NCBI GenBank assembly: GCA_030065655.1
Contig: JASJDT010000012.1
Location: forward strand, 1-36,636
Length of the DNA stretch: 36,636 bases
Direction of reading: 5' to 3'
From: Desulfocapsaceae bacterium
Lineage (GTDB): Bacteria > Desulfobacterota > Desulfobulbia > Desulfobulbales > Desulfocapsaceae
Part shown: positions 27,588 to 36,207 of the stretch, in pieces
How the letters are laid out: each line of letters starts with the position of its first letter
How positions within the stretch are numbered: position 1 is the first letter of the stretch
The notes under the pieces: model-generated
The model's database searches: none
What the model saw: only the letters and a program-made list of their open reading frames with translations
What the model was told of the DNA's origin: nothing
Translations under genes and position numbers: made by a program

Positions 27588-28676
27588 TCATATACTACCG
27601 CCATGCTCCCGACTATCATATAGTTTGCCATTGCGGGTTTGGAGAAATTTTTCCAGGGATATTTCTTCCTGCTTGATGAACCCTCGCTCCGGAAGAATGG
27701 CTTCGCTCACCATTTCAACCACAGCACAGATGGAAGCTGCAGTGGTCCAGGAAATTGCGCGACATGAAAGGTCGTCGATGGTGAGTGGGTAATAGGCTTT
27801 GACGAATTCATCACGCAGCAGATGCTCACCCTTCCAACCTTCACCGGAAGCATGGACAAATACCACGTCGTCGTTCACCGCTGGTTTGGCATTGGTCAGG
27901 ATTTCACCGGCCATCTGTCTGTTGTCACGCATGAGCAGTTCATGAAAAAAGAAATTCATCAGTTTGACATGACCGGGGTAGCGGATGCTCTTATAATCGA
28001 GATTTTCTACTCTGCCTAGAAATGTTTCACACATTGTCCCCAGCCCGCCGGAGGTGGTAAAAGCCTCGAGTTGAATACCATTGATAACCAGGGTCTCAAG
28101 CCATTCCATGGGAGAAACCCATTTGTGCAGGCCATTCTCGATGACTTCGCAGTCATTGAGGTATTCGTTGACCACACCTTCCGGGGACCAATTGAAAGCG
28201 TAACCGAGCAACCCCGTGGGGTTTTGGGGCAACGCTCCCACCCTGAGCTTAATGGAGCGGACCCGGTCAAAGCCTGCTGCCAGAAAAGCACCGACTATGG
28301 CGATAAAACCAGGTGCCAGGCCGCATTGAGGAGCAAGCACAGCGGTGGCATTTTCACTCATTGATTTTATTGCCTGGGTCGTCGGTACGTCCTCGGTAAG
28401 ATCGAAATAATGAACTCCCTGGGTTTGGGCGGCTTTGGCAATTTCAAGATTATAGGTATAGGGAAGACAGGAAATTACCGCATCAAACTTTGCTAAGATT
28501 TTTACTAATGCTTGGGGATCATTGACATCGAACGCTATTGAAGCAAAACCGAGATCTGCGGGGAAATGGAGGTCGCTGCCGGTGACGGAAAAGCCCGTTT
28601 TTTTCAAAAGCCTGGCAACAAGGAGGCCTACTTTGCCAAGACCGAGAACGAGAATGGAATCTATACCCTTATTCAT
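27588..28676 (-). CDS. Saccharopine dehydrogenase-family protein, probable L-lysine 6-dehydrogenase
   Basis: This 362-residue protein has an N-terminal Rossmann fold (VLGLGKVG, G12/G14/G17) and the saccharopine dehydrogenase C-terminal fold (LAPQCGLAPGF, then GLLGYAFNWSPEGVVNEY). No lysine-ketoglutarate reductase domain is fused or adjacent. It could be a lysine 6-dehydrogenase (lysine to alpha-aminoadipate semialdehyde/piperideine-6-carboxylate) or a saccharopine dehydrogenase; the partner ALDH7 would take the same semialdehyde in both cases. I favour lysine 6-dehydrogenase because the reductase step is missing here. ATG 28676 has GGGGAG upstream and a predicted operator 24 bp before the start. 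Confidence 0.85.
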   Translation of the reverse strand: MNKGIDSILVLGLGKVGLLVARLLKKTGFSVTGSDLHFPADLGFASIAFDVNDPQALVKILAKFDAVISCLPYTYNLEIAKAAQTQGVHYFDLTEDVPTTQAIKSMSENATAVLAPQCGLAPGFIAIVGAFLAAGFDRVRSIKLRVGALPQNPTGLLGYAFNWSPEGVVNEYLNDCEVIENGLHKWVSPMEWLETLVINGIQLEAFTTSGGLGTMCETFLGRVENLDYKSIRYPGHVKLMNFFFHELLMRDNRQMAGEILTNAKPAVNDDVVFVHASGEGWKGEHLLRDEFVKAYYPLTIDDLSCRAISWTTAASICAVVEMVSEAILPERGFIKQEEISLEKFLQTRNGKLYDSREHGGSI

Positions 28677-28699
28677 GCAGTAGTCTCCCCTTATTTATA

Positions 28700-28743
28700 T
28701 GTTATGCTTAGTGTAACATATCGCCCGTGGCTCAAACTTGCAA
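28700..28743 (-). promoter_or_regulatory. Promoter and Rrf2-like operator of the lysine dehydrogenase gene
   Basis: TGTTATG-CTTAG-TGTAACA (28700-28718) has the half-sites and 5-bp spacer of the 25913 palindrome, with outer ATA/TAT also matching. On the minus strand, -35 TTGCAA (28738-28743) and -10 TATGTT (plus-strand 28715-28720) are 17 bp apart, the same geometry as at the regulator promoter. Confidence 0.7.
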
Positions 28744-28789
28744 GGGAAAATAAGGAGTTGCTTTCTGCGTACGAAAATTCCAGATGCGA

Positions 28790-29170
28790 TTAGTCGTGGA
28801 CGTAGAGCTCGTCAATCTCGTCCCACTCTTCCGCATCGCCATCACGTAAGCGCAGCAGTTTTTGATAATAGAAAAGGATGACTTTCATGAACTGGAGACG
28901 GAGGTCTTCGCACTTCTTTTCATCATTTGGTGCCAGAGCGCAGGCCTCTTCTTCCGGCATTTCAACTATTCTGTCAACCTCCGCTAACATCCCTTGTTTA
29001 TCCAGTCGTAAAAAAGTTTTACTGGGCGTGATAACTGAAGGGGCATAGTTCAGACCTTCAAGCCGCACGGCAGTCTGCTCAATTATCTCAGCAGCATGAT
29101 CAGCTGGCAGCTGACGTATCTGGTTCTTCAGTTCATCAACCTGTCCGGCAAAGGATTCGGCACCTGTCAT
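28790..29170 (-). CDS. Hypothetical protein, 126 residues
   Basis: This small, acidic, mostly helical soluble protein (MTGAESFAGQVDELKNQ...) has no signal peptide, membrane segment or motif I recognise. AAGGA lies 7-8 nt before ATG 29170. The N-terminal half looks coiled-coil (DELKNQIRQLPADHAAEIIEQ region); the C-terminal half has a helix VILFYYQKLLRLRDGD. It lies upstream of, and in the same direction as, the lysine dehydrogenase gene, but that gene has its own promoter at 28743. Codon use resembles neighbouring genes, so it is likely real. Function unknown. Confidence 0.7.
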   Translation of the reverse strand: MTGAESFAGQVDELKNQIRQLPADHAAEIIEQTAVRLEGLNYAPSVITPSKTFLRLDKQGMLAEVDRIVEMPEEEACALAPNDEKKCEDLRLQFMKVILFYYQKLLRLRDGDAEEWDEIDELYVHD

Positions 29171-29318
29171 TTTTTATTCCTTTTATTGGTGATTAGCTCT
29201 TTTGCAGAAAATCAAATGTATGTCTATAGTATACAGCGAAAATATGAATTTTCCATGGTTTATGATGGTTCCTGCTGCTGAGCAATGACTGATTAATGAG
29301 CTGAGCCGACCATTAGTT

Positions 29319-29478
29319 AGTTTTCGTCCTAAAACTAGAAATTTTGGCTGAGATCAAGGCGTGCGAAAAATTTTACCACAGGCATATGGTCGATATTCCA
29401 AGGATAAAATTTTGAGCATAACGAAGATATCGGCCAGATAAGCGAAGACTTCGAAAGAGCAGTTTTAAGATGAGAACT
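29319..29478 (+). mobile_element. MITE-like hairpin element, copy B
   Basis: This 160-bp copy of the palindromic element has left end AGTTTTCGTCCTAAAACT and right end AGTTTTAAGATGAGAACT, more diverged than copy C. The interior shares GATCAAGGCGTGCG, TTTTACCACAGGCAT and GAGCATAACGAAGATATCGG with copy C; it carries about 17 extra bases near the right end. It ends 36 bp before the start of the amidohydrolase-like gene. Confidence 0.85.
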
Positions 29479-29513
29479 AGTTAAATGAGTCTAATTCTGT
29501 CAGGAGGTTAAGG

Positions 29514-30683
29514 GTGGGCAATAAAAAATATATAAAAGTGGGGCGGTTGATCGACGGCAGTGGTGGAGCCGTTCAGAAAGATCGGGTTTTGGTGGTGCAG
29601 GAGGGAAAGATTGACAAGATCGTTTCCCCTGAGGCTATTCCTGGGCAAACTTCAGCGGAAATAATAGACTTATCACATTGCTCGATCATGCCGCCGCTCA
29701 TGGACTGCAGCGTCAATCTGGCTCGTTCTTCTTCAATTGATGATCGCTCTATCCGGGAAAATAAGGCGGCTGAGCAGAAAAAAGCGCAGACAGATATTGC
29801 CAGACACATTCATTTTTGCCATACCCATGGAGTTCTGGGGGTCGCTGATTTCACCGAAGCTGACCAATATGGGGCTCTCGATAAACAAAGGCTTGGTTCC
29901 GATGACATTGTTACGATTAAGACTGCCGGAGAGGTTATAGCAACCCAGGCAGATAATAGAGTTGAAGGGGATACGCTAGATTATCTCAAAATCAGGTACT
30001 CACCAGGAATTACTTCGCCAGAATTTACTGATACAAGTCCTAATGCCGGAAACAACGAGCAGCTTGTCCGTCTGGTCAGTTCAGCAAGTAGTGCCGGGTT
30101 GAAAACGGTTGTAGCAGTAAACGGTGAGCGATGTGTAGCTGAAGCCATTGCTGCGGGGTGCGATGCGGTGGAGCAGGGGTTTTTAATGAATCCGAACAAT
30201 CTCGAAGAAATGGCACAGCGGCAGATTATGTGGATTCCAACCCTGATTATGGCTAAGACAGCTCAGGAGTTGGCCACCGGTGATCGCGAAAAACATTTCA
30301 AGAGATTATTGGATGAGCAACTGGCCCAGCTTCAGCAGGCTCGTACCCTTGGTGTTCCCGTAGCAGTCGGAACCGGTGCTGGTAATGATGGTATCATCCA
30401 TGGTGAGGCAGTGGTTGAGGAGATAAAGCTGTTCATCAAAGCGGGATATTCTCTTGTAGAGGCTCTTCGGGCAGCCTCATTTAACGGTGCACAGTTTTTT
30501 AATATTGAAAGTATTGGTCTGCTTGAATCTGGACAATCTGCCAACTTTATCGTCAGCAGAGGCATGGTTCAACAATTGCCTAGAAAGCTCTCCTATCTTG
30601 AGAATATTTTCTGCAATGGAGCTCCGAGTAGCAATTATCGTAAGAATCCTGTAAAAACAGTGCATAAGGTGGGGGTAAGATAA
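29514..30683 (+). CDS. Amidohydrolase-fold protein with lost metal ligands (likely non-catalytic)
   Basis: This 389-residue protein starts at GTG 29514 with AGGAGG upstream. It has the layout of metal-dependent amidohydrolases (beta-sandwich start, TIM barrel), but the ligands are replaced. The HxH after PPLMD reads S66/N68, the barrel His pair near VVAVNGERC is A201/N203, the His of the EHG motif is Q221 (VEQG), and the catalytic Asp of GTDAG is G288 (GTGAG). Only Lys159 (YLKIRYSPG), the usual carboxylated lysine position, remains. The frame is intact, so it may have a non-hydrolytic role rather than being a pseudogene. It lies between hairpin elements B and C. Substrate unknown. Confidence 0.8.
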   Translation: MGNKKYIKVGRLIDGSGGAVQKDRVLVVQEGKIDKIVSPEAIPGQTSAEIIDLSHCSIMPPLMDCSVNLARSSSIDDRSIRENKAAEQKKAQTDIARHIHFCHTHGVLGVADFTEADQYGALDKQRLGSDDIVTIKTAGEVIATQADNRVEGDTLDYLKIRYSPGITSPEFTDTSPNAGNNEQLVRLVSSASSAGLKTVVAVNGERCVAEAIAAGCDAVEQGFLMNPNNLEEMAQRQIMWIPTLIMAKTAQELATGDREKHFKRLLDEQLAQLQQARTLGVPVAVGTGAGNDGIIHGEAVVEEIKLFIKAGYSLVEALRAASFNGAQFFNIESIGLLESGQSANFIVSRGMVQQLPRKLSYLENIFCNGAPSSNYRKNPVKTVHKVGVR

Positions 30684-30748
30684 ATTTTCCCTATACCTCT
30701 GTATTCAAGAGAATCTCGGTGAGATTTGGGTGGGCTTTGCTGCTAACT

Positions 30749-30891
30749 AGTTTCCGTCCTAAAACTAGCAATTTTGTTTGAGATCAAGGCGTGCGAAAAA
30801 TTTTACCACAGGCATGTGATTGATATTCCGAGGATAAAATTTTGAGCATAACGAAGATATCGGTCAAAAGGGCAGTTTTAGGACGGGAACT
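30749..30891 (+). mobile_element. MITE-like hairpin element, copy C
   Basis: This 143-bp copy has left end AGTTTCCGTCCTAAAACT and right end AGTTTTAGGACGGGAACT (17 of 18 inverted matches). The arms also pair internally. Flanking CTAACTAG on both sides may be part of the terminus or a target duplication. It ends 44 bp before the thioesterase start. Confidence 0.88.
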
Positions 30892-30934
30892 AACTAGATC
30901 AATTTAATATTAATTTATTCGCTGGTAAATAGAG

Positions 30935-31354
30935 ATGAACCCCTTTACTTCAAGATATACAGTGACAATTGGTGATATAAACTACGGTGGACATTTGGGA
31001 AATGACCGGGCTTTGGTGGTTTTTCAGGATGCGCGCCTGCATTTCTTAGGATCGATCGAAACATCTGAAATGGATATCGGTGAAGAATGCGGAATCATCA
31101 TGGTGGAAAGCGGGGTCAGGTATCATCGGGAGGTTTTTCTGCATGATGAATTGAAGATTTCACTATGGGTAAGCGAGGTGCGTAAAAAGAAATTTACCCT
31201 GGAATATGCGGTTTCGAGAGAAGCTGATGGGGAAGAGGTTTTCAGTGGTTTCACCAGTTTTCTCAGTTTCGATTACCGCAACCGGAAAGTTGCCTCTTTG
31301 CCGGAATTGTTCAGACAAAACATTGAAGCTCATGTACGTGAGGTTGCCGAGTGA
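30935..31354 (+). CDS. Hotdog-fold acyl-CoA thioesterase family protein
   Basis: This 139-residue single hotdog domain has the YbgC/4HBT-like N-terminal motif GDINYGGHLGNDRALVVFQDARL, with N16 and H20 near the usual catalytic position (the common Asp is Asn16 here), a helix ending in HFLG, then GIIMVESGVRYHREVFLHDEL. It should hydrolyse acyl-CoA thioesters in the cytoplasm as a homo-oligomer; chain specificity cannot be read. The start ATG 30935 lacks a clear Shine-Dalgarno sequence. It lies 44 bp downstream of hairpin copy C and is followed by a strong hairpin (31363-31390). Confidence 0.85.
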   Translation: MNPFTSRYTVTIGDINYGGHLGNDRALVVFQDARLHFLGSIETSEMDIGEECGIIMVESGVRYHREVFLHDELKISLWVSEVRKKKFTLEYAVSREADGEEVFSGFTSFLSFDYRNRKVASLPELFRQNIEAHVREVAE

Positions 31355-31362
31355 TTGATAGC

Positions 31363-31390
31363 GGAGTGGGAAAAAATTTTCCCAGCCTCC
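31363..31390 (+). terminator. Hairpin after the thioesterase gene
   Basis: TGGGAAAA and TTTTCCCA pair around a 2-nt centre, with outer GGAG/CTCC pairing. No T-run follows directly, so it may act as a bidirectional terminator or mRNA-end hairpin between the thioesterase and the convergent 31562 gene. Confidence 0.6.
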
Positions 31391-31448
31391 ACTAAGTAGG
31401 TTTCTAATACCTTTCTTTTCCGTATTTTTTAAGACTGATTTTCACCAG

Positions 31449-31563
31449 TAAGGTAGTACCTCCGTAAGCGGGATAAGTGCCTTGGAAGAAGATTCAAGTT
31501 CACGATTCTTCCATGATTTCTGTTTTCTTGTTTTTTGTGACAGAAATGAAATTTTAAGGCGCT
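31449..31563. repeat. Fourth unit of the TAAGTGCCTTGG hairpin repeat
   Basis: TAAGGTAGTACC, the loop region CCGTAAGCGG and TAAGTGCCTTGG (31474-31485) reproduce the fold seen at 13659: the outer stem is AAGGTA/TGCCTT. The unit ends with TTAAGGCGCTAA, which overlaps the stop of the gene at 31562. TGCCTTGG to TTAAGG is 82 nt, as in the 13581 unit. Confidence 0.65.
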
Positions 31564-31972
31564 AAAAAAGCAGTCGATGGCGATATTGCTTGGGCGCATG
31601 GGAACTGATTGAGGCAAGAAGAAAGCCTGCAAGCACAAGCGGAGTTTCCGGGAGAAAACCATGGAAGGCCAGGCCGATAAGAAGAAGCTTGATAGCGGTA
31701 CTCAATCCGGAAATTTCCCGGTAGATTTGTCTGTGACGAAGCCACTCAGTAAACAATAGAACAACCCCGCTCAACATCACCAACGAAATATAGGGCATAG
31801 GTACAGCGGGAATCTCACCCAGCAGATATGAGGTAAGAAAGACAGCGGCACCGACTTGATGGACAGCACGAATAAGTATCGACAACCTAAATACCCAATA
31901 TGGCCGCGGACCGATTTTGCCCAACCGCTCTTTTGTCTCCATTTGGGTGTTAGCTTTATCTGTCATTTTCAC
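31562..31972 (-). CDS. Small integral membrane protein of unknown family
   Basis: This 136-residue protein has a hydrophilic N-terminus (about 1-25) and four hydrophobic stretches: about 28-50, 58-75 (PYISLVMLSGVVLLFTEW), 88-100 and 105-120. It is thus a three- or four-helix inner-membrane protein. I recognise no domain. Its stop lies in the hairpin repeat at 31449-31563, and it converges on the thioesterase gene. An in-frame start at 31966 (MTDKAN) is also possible. It is divergent from the pyruvate dehydrogenase operon. Confidence 0.65.
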   Translation of the reverse strand: MKMTDKANTQMETKERLGKIGPRPYWVFRLSILIRAVHQVGAAVFLTSYLLGEIPAVPMPYISLVMLSGVVLLFTEWLRHRQIYREISGLSTAIKLLLIGLAFHGFLPETPLVLAGFLLASISSHAPKQYRHRLLF

Positions 31973-32168
31973 TGGTTTTTTTCAGGCTGGTTTGTGAGAG
32001 CATGTATATATGTAGTTTGTAAAGCATCAATTTACTCAGTTGTCCATAGCTTTGTTAAGAAATACCTGCAGAATCCTACATGAGATAAGTCTGCTTGGTC
32101 GGTAACTGCTATTTTTACATAATTAAATTGAAAATATCTTGATCTATTAATTTTTTTAGAGGCACACT

Positions 32169-34826
32169 ATGAGTCCATATTATGAAGATCCCGATCCCCA
32201 GGAAACAGAAGATTGGCTGGCGTCTCTTGACGGGGTGATCGAAAATGAAGGAGAAGAAAAAGCCGACTATCTTCTCCAGGAATTGACCGCCAGGGCCAGA
32301 GCGAAAGGTCTGGTTACTTCCCCTGGTATTCTTACCGCCTATTGTAATTCCATACCTCCTGAAGAAGGCAAAAAGATACCAGGTGACTCGGTAGTTGCCA
32401 GAAACGTCGCTGCTTATGTCCGGTGGAACGCCATGGCAATGGTAGCCAAAGCGAATAAGGACGGCAAAGGTCTGGGCGGACATATTGCGACCTACACCTC
32501 GGTCTCAGCTATGTATGAGGTCGGATTTAACTGGTTCTTTCGTGGGCCCCAGGCAGAGTTTGGTGCCGATATGATTTATTTCCAGGGGCACAGCTCTCCA
32601 GGTATCTATGCTCGAGCTTTCGTTGAAGGCAGATTTTCCGAAGAGCACCTGGAAAATTTTCGCCAGGAGGTCGATGGCAAGGGCTTGTCCTCCTATCCAC
32701 ACCCCTATCTCATGCCTGATTTCTGGCAATTTCCAACGGTTTCCATGGGACTTGGGCCGATGGCGGCAATCTATCAGGCTCGTTTCATGCGTTATATGGA
32801 TGGTCGAGGATTGAAAAAGGCGGGAGATCGCAAAGTCTGGGTATTCATGGGCGACGGTGAATCCGATGAGCCGGAGTCTCTGGGAGCCCTGACCGTTGCC
32901 GCCCGGGAAAACCTGGACAACCTTATTTTCGTCATCAATTGCAATCTCCAGCGTCTCGACGGTCCGGTACGTGGCAACGGCAAGATAATCCAGGAACTTG
33001 AGGGCCGCTTCAGGGGTGCCGGCTGGAATGTTATCAAGCTGCTTTGGGGCAGCGAATGGGACAAGATACTGCAGCGCGACAAGGAAGGGCTGCTGCTGAA
33101 AAAATTTGGTTCCATGGTTGACGGTGAGTTCCAGACCATTCGGGCCCGTGGTCCTGAGTATCTCCGAGAAAAGGTGTTTGGCGACGATCCGAAACTGCAG
33201 AAACTGGTTGAAGATATAAGTGACCGGGAGCTGTGGCAGATGAGTCGGGGTGGACATGACCCACGTAAGGTATATGCCGCTTTTGCCGCTGCGGTCGAAT
33301 CAAAGGACAAGCCGACGGTTATCCTGGTGAAAACCATTAAAGGGTATGGCATGGGGCACTCGGGTGAGTCGGTCATGGTGGCCCATAATGTCAAGAAGAT
33401 GGATGTTGATGCCCTCAAAGCATTTCGGGACCGTTTCCATGTTCCTCTCAAGGATGATGAGCTGGAAAAACTCCCCTTTATCAAACCGGAAGAAGGCAGC
33501 AAGGAAGCCCAGTTTCTTGAAGAGCGGCGCAAGGAGATGGGTGGACCTGTGCCCTATCGTGAAACCGAGCATATTCCATTAGATCCACCGGCGGACAAGG
33601 CTTTTAGCCCCCTCTATAAATCATCAAAGGATCGGGAGATTTCAACCACCATGGCCTTTGTCAGATTGCTTGGCAGTCTGGTCAAGGACAAGAACATAGG
33701 CAAGCACGTCGTACCGATTATTCCGGATGAGGCGCGTACCTTTGGCATGGAAGGCCTCTTCCGTCAGCTAGGCATCTATGCACCCGAGGGGCAGCTGTAT
33801 GAACCCCAGGATTCGGAGACAGTGGCGTGGTATAGAGAAGATCCGCAGGGACAGATTTTAGAAGAAGGAATTACCGAAGCGGGGGCTATCTCTTCCTGGA
33901 TGGCGGCGGGAACGGCTCATAACAACTACGGTATTCCCATGATTCCCTTCTACACCTACTACTCGATGTTTGGTTTTCAGCGGGTAGGTGATCAGATTTG
34001 GGCTGCTGCTGATGCCGGGACCAAGGGTTTTCTCATGGGAGCAACCTCCGGGAGAACCACCCTTAATGGCGAAGGTTTACAGCATCAGGATGGGCAGGGG
34101 CTTTTACTTGCCTCTGTTGTGCCAAATTGTCTGTCCTATGATCCGACCTTTGCCTATGAAGTTGCCGTGATCATCAAAAAGGGCATTGAACGGATGTATG
34201 AGAAAGGCAAAGATGTCTTCTACTATGTCACCTTACTCAATGAGAACTATACGCATCCCGAAATGCCCGAAGATGTCGAAGAAGGCATTGACCGAGGGAT
34301 GTATCTTTTTCGCAAAGGCGGAAAAGGTGATCTTCGGGTCCAGCTGATGGGCAGTGGTTCAATTTTCCGTGAGGTCATTGCTGCGGCCGATCTGCTTGCC
34401 GAGGATTTTGATATTCAGGCCGATGTATGGTCGGTGCTGGGCATTAATCAGCTCCACCATGATGGGCTGCTTGTCGAAGAATGGAATATGAAGCATCCAG
34501 GCGAAAAACCACGTCGCAGCTATGTTGAAGAGGCTATGGAAGGTCATGATGGCCCGGTCATCGTCAGCACCGACTATGTAAAAGCCTATGGCGAGCAACT
34601 GCGCAGACTGATTCCTGGTTCCCTCTCCGTTCTCGGAACCGATGGCTTTGGCCGGAGTGATTCCCGAGCCAAGCTGCGTGACTTTTTTGGTGTTGACCGT
34701 TATCATATCGTCATTGCAGCTTTAAATGCGCTGCTCGACGAGAAAAAAATATCGGCTTCCCAGGTGAAAAAAGCCATGAAGAAATATGAAATGGACCCCG
34801 AAAGAGGTCATTCGCTAACCAGATAA
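32169..34826 (+). CDS. aceE: Pyruvate dehydrogenase E1 component (homodimeric)
   Basis: This 885-residue protein is the length of the homodimeric E1 of Gram-negative bacteria. The thiamine diphosphate motif is GDGESDEP (D229) through NCN (257-259). SAMYEVGFNWFFRG and DMIYFQGHSSPGIYARAF lie in the first domain; the pyrimidine/transketolase-like domain is about 490-690 and includes MEGLFRQLGIYA. It decarboxylates pyruvate and reductively acetylates the lipoyl group of E2. An AGAGG site precedes ATG 32169. It is first in aceE-aceF-lpdA, 22 nt before aceF. The 196-bp upstream region is AT-rich; I recognise no operator. Confidence 0.96.
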   Translation: MSPYYEDPDPQETEDWLASLDGVIENEGEEKADYLLQELTARARAKGLVTSPGILTAYCNSIPPEEGKKIPGDSVVARNVAAYVRWNAMAMVAKANKDGKGLGGHIATYTSVSAMYEVGFNWFFRGPQAEFGADMIYFQGHSSPGIYARAFVEGRFSEEHLENFRQEVDGKGLSSYPHPYLMPDFWQFPTVSMGLGPMAAIYQARFMRYMDGRGLKKAGDRKVWVFMGDGESDEPESLGALTVAARENLDNLIFVINCNLQRLDGPVRGNGKIIQELEGRFRGAGWNVIKLLWGSEWDKILQRDKEGLLLKKFGSMVDGEFQTIRARGPEYLREKVFGDDPKLQKLVEDISDRELWQMSRGGHDPRKVYAAFAAAVESKDKPTVILVKTIKGYGMGHSGESVMVAHNVKKMDVDALKAFRDRFHVPLKDDELEKLPFIKPEEGSKEAQFLEERRKEMGGPVPYRETEHIPLDPPADKAFSPLYKSSKDREISTTMAFVRLLGSLVKDKNIGKHVVPIIPDEARTFGMEGLFRQLGIYAPEGQLYEPQDSETVAWYREDPQGQILEEGITEAGAISSWMAAGTAHNNYGIPMIPFYTYYSMFGFQRVGDQIWAAADAGTKGFLMGATSGRTTLNGEGLQHQDGQGLLLASVVPNCLSYDPTFAYEVAVIIKKGIERMYEKGKDVFYYVTLLNENYTHPEMPEDVEEGIDRGMYLFRKGGKGDLRVQLMGSGSIFREVIAAADLLAEDFDIQADVWSVLGINQLHHDGLLVEEWNMKHPGEKPRRSYVEEAMEGHDGPVIVSTDYVKAYGEQLRRLIPGSLSVLGTDGFGRSDSRAKLRDFFGVDRYHIVIAALNALLDEKKISASQVKKAMKKYEMDPERGHSLTR

Positions 34827-34848
34827 TTAGATTTCAAGGAGACTAAGG

Positions 34849-36156
34849 ATGGCCACAGAAAAGGTCACAATTCCCGATTTTGGAGATGTACAGGAGATAA
34901 CCGTTGTCGAAGTGTATGTCGCCGAAGGTGATAAGGTCGAGATCGAAGATCCACTGGTTGCTCTGGAGAGCGAAAAAGCGGTCATGGATATTCCCTCAAC
35001 GGTTGCCGGGGTAGTCAAAGAGGTATATCTCAAGGAAGATGACAATGTCAAAAGCGGAGATGATATCGTTTTGCTCGAAATAGATGGCGGAGAGGAGCAA
35101 GAAACTGCAGAGGAGGAAGCTGTAGCAGAGGGAGATGATAAACAAGAAATAGTTAAGGAGAAGGACGAGAAGCAAGAAGAAAAGCAAGCCTCTGCTGAGC
35201 CAACCTCAGCTGATAAAGTTGAAGAGGATAGCGGTGATTCGGATAAGGCGAAGAGTTCCCACGCCACACCTTCTATACGGGCCTATGCTCGGGAACGCGG
35301 TGTTGATTTAGAAAAAGTAGATGGTAGCGGCCCTAAAGGCAGGATTCTTAAGGAAGATGTGGATAGGGCTGAGAAGGGAGCGGCTCCGGCCAAAGAAAAG
35401 GCTCCCGCTGCAACCCTGCCAGATCAGGTTCCGCTTGAGGATTTCAGTAAATACGGAGAGGTCGAAGAAACGGATTTGGCGCGGATCAAGAAGATATCCG
35501 GGCCGTACCTGCAGAGAAGCTGGGTGTCAATTCCCCATGTCACCCATTTCGATGAAGCAGACGTCACCGATCTGGAACAGTTCCGCAAACAGATGAACAA
35601 TGAGAAAGCCGAGGATGATCCCCGTTTCAGTCCACTCGTCTTTATCGTCAAGGCTGTGGTGGCCACTCTGAAAGAATATCCCAGCTTTAACAGCTCTCTT
35701 GATCAGGAAGCCGGCAAGCTGGTGTTGAAAAATTTCTATAATATTGGCATCGCCGTCGACACTCCGAAGGGGCTTGTGGTTCCGGTGATCAAAGATGCTG
35801 ACAAGAAGGGGATGAAGGAAATTGCCGCAGAGCTTGCCAAACTCAGTCAGGCGGCTCGGGACGGCAAACTTGCTCCGGGCGACATGCAGGGCGGCTCCTT
35901 CACCATATCCAGTCTTGGAGGAATCGGCGGAACCGGTTTCACCCCGATTGTCAGCGCCCCACAGGTTGCCATCCTCGGACTTTCACGCAATTACCATAAG
36001 CCAGTTTGGGATGAACAAAAACAGAATTTTGTACCCCGGCTAACCCTGCCCTTTTCGCTTTCCTATGACCACCGGGTAATTGATGGCGCTGAGGCGGCCA
36101 GGTTTTGCCGTACTCTAAGTATAAAGATAGCCGATTTACGCAGGGCTTTACTATAG
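34849..36156 (+). CDS. aceF: Dihydrolipoyl acetyltransferase (pyruvate dehydrogenase E2), single lipoyl domain
   Basis: This 435-residue E2 has one lipoyl domain with lipoyl-Lys43 (ESEKAVMD), a Glu/Lys-rich linker (about 82-135), a peripheral subunit-binding domain (about 139-175, [13 protein letters not shown]...DGSGPKGRI) and a catalytic domain with H408 in DHRVIDG and the C-terminal LRRALL. It transfers acetyl from lipoate to CoA at the core of the complex. E. coli AceF has three lipoyl domains, so this is a short form. AAGGAG lies before ATG 34849. It sits 22 nt after aceE and 51 nt before lpdA. Confidence 0.95.
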   Translation: MATEKVTIPDFGDVQEITVVEVYVAEGDKVEIEDPLVALESEKAVMDIPSTVAGVVKEVYLKEDDNVKSGDDIVLLEIDGGEEQETAEEEAVAEGDDKQEIVKEKDEKQEEKQASAEPTSADKVEEDSGDSDKAKSSHATPSIRAYARERGVDLEKVDGSGPKGRILKEDVDRAEKGAAPAKEKAPAATLPDQVPLEDFSKYGEVEETDLARIKKISGPYLQRSWVSIPHVTHFDEADVTDLEQFRKQMNNEKAEDDPRFSPLVFIVKAVVATLKEYPSFNSSLDQEAGKLVLKNFYNIGIAVDTPKGLVVPVIKDADKKGMKEIAAELAKLSQAARDGKLAPGDMQGGSFTISSLGGIGGTGFTPIVSAPQVAILGLSRNYHKPVWDEQKQNFVPRLTLPFSLSYDHRVIDGAEAARFCRTLSIKIADLRRALL

Positions 36157-36207
36157 TTTTCAAATAATTGCGGTCAATCACACCTTTTAACCAGATGGAG
36201 AAATAAC

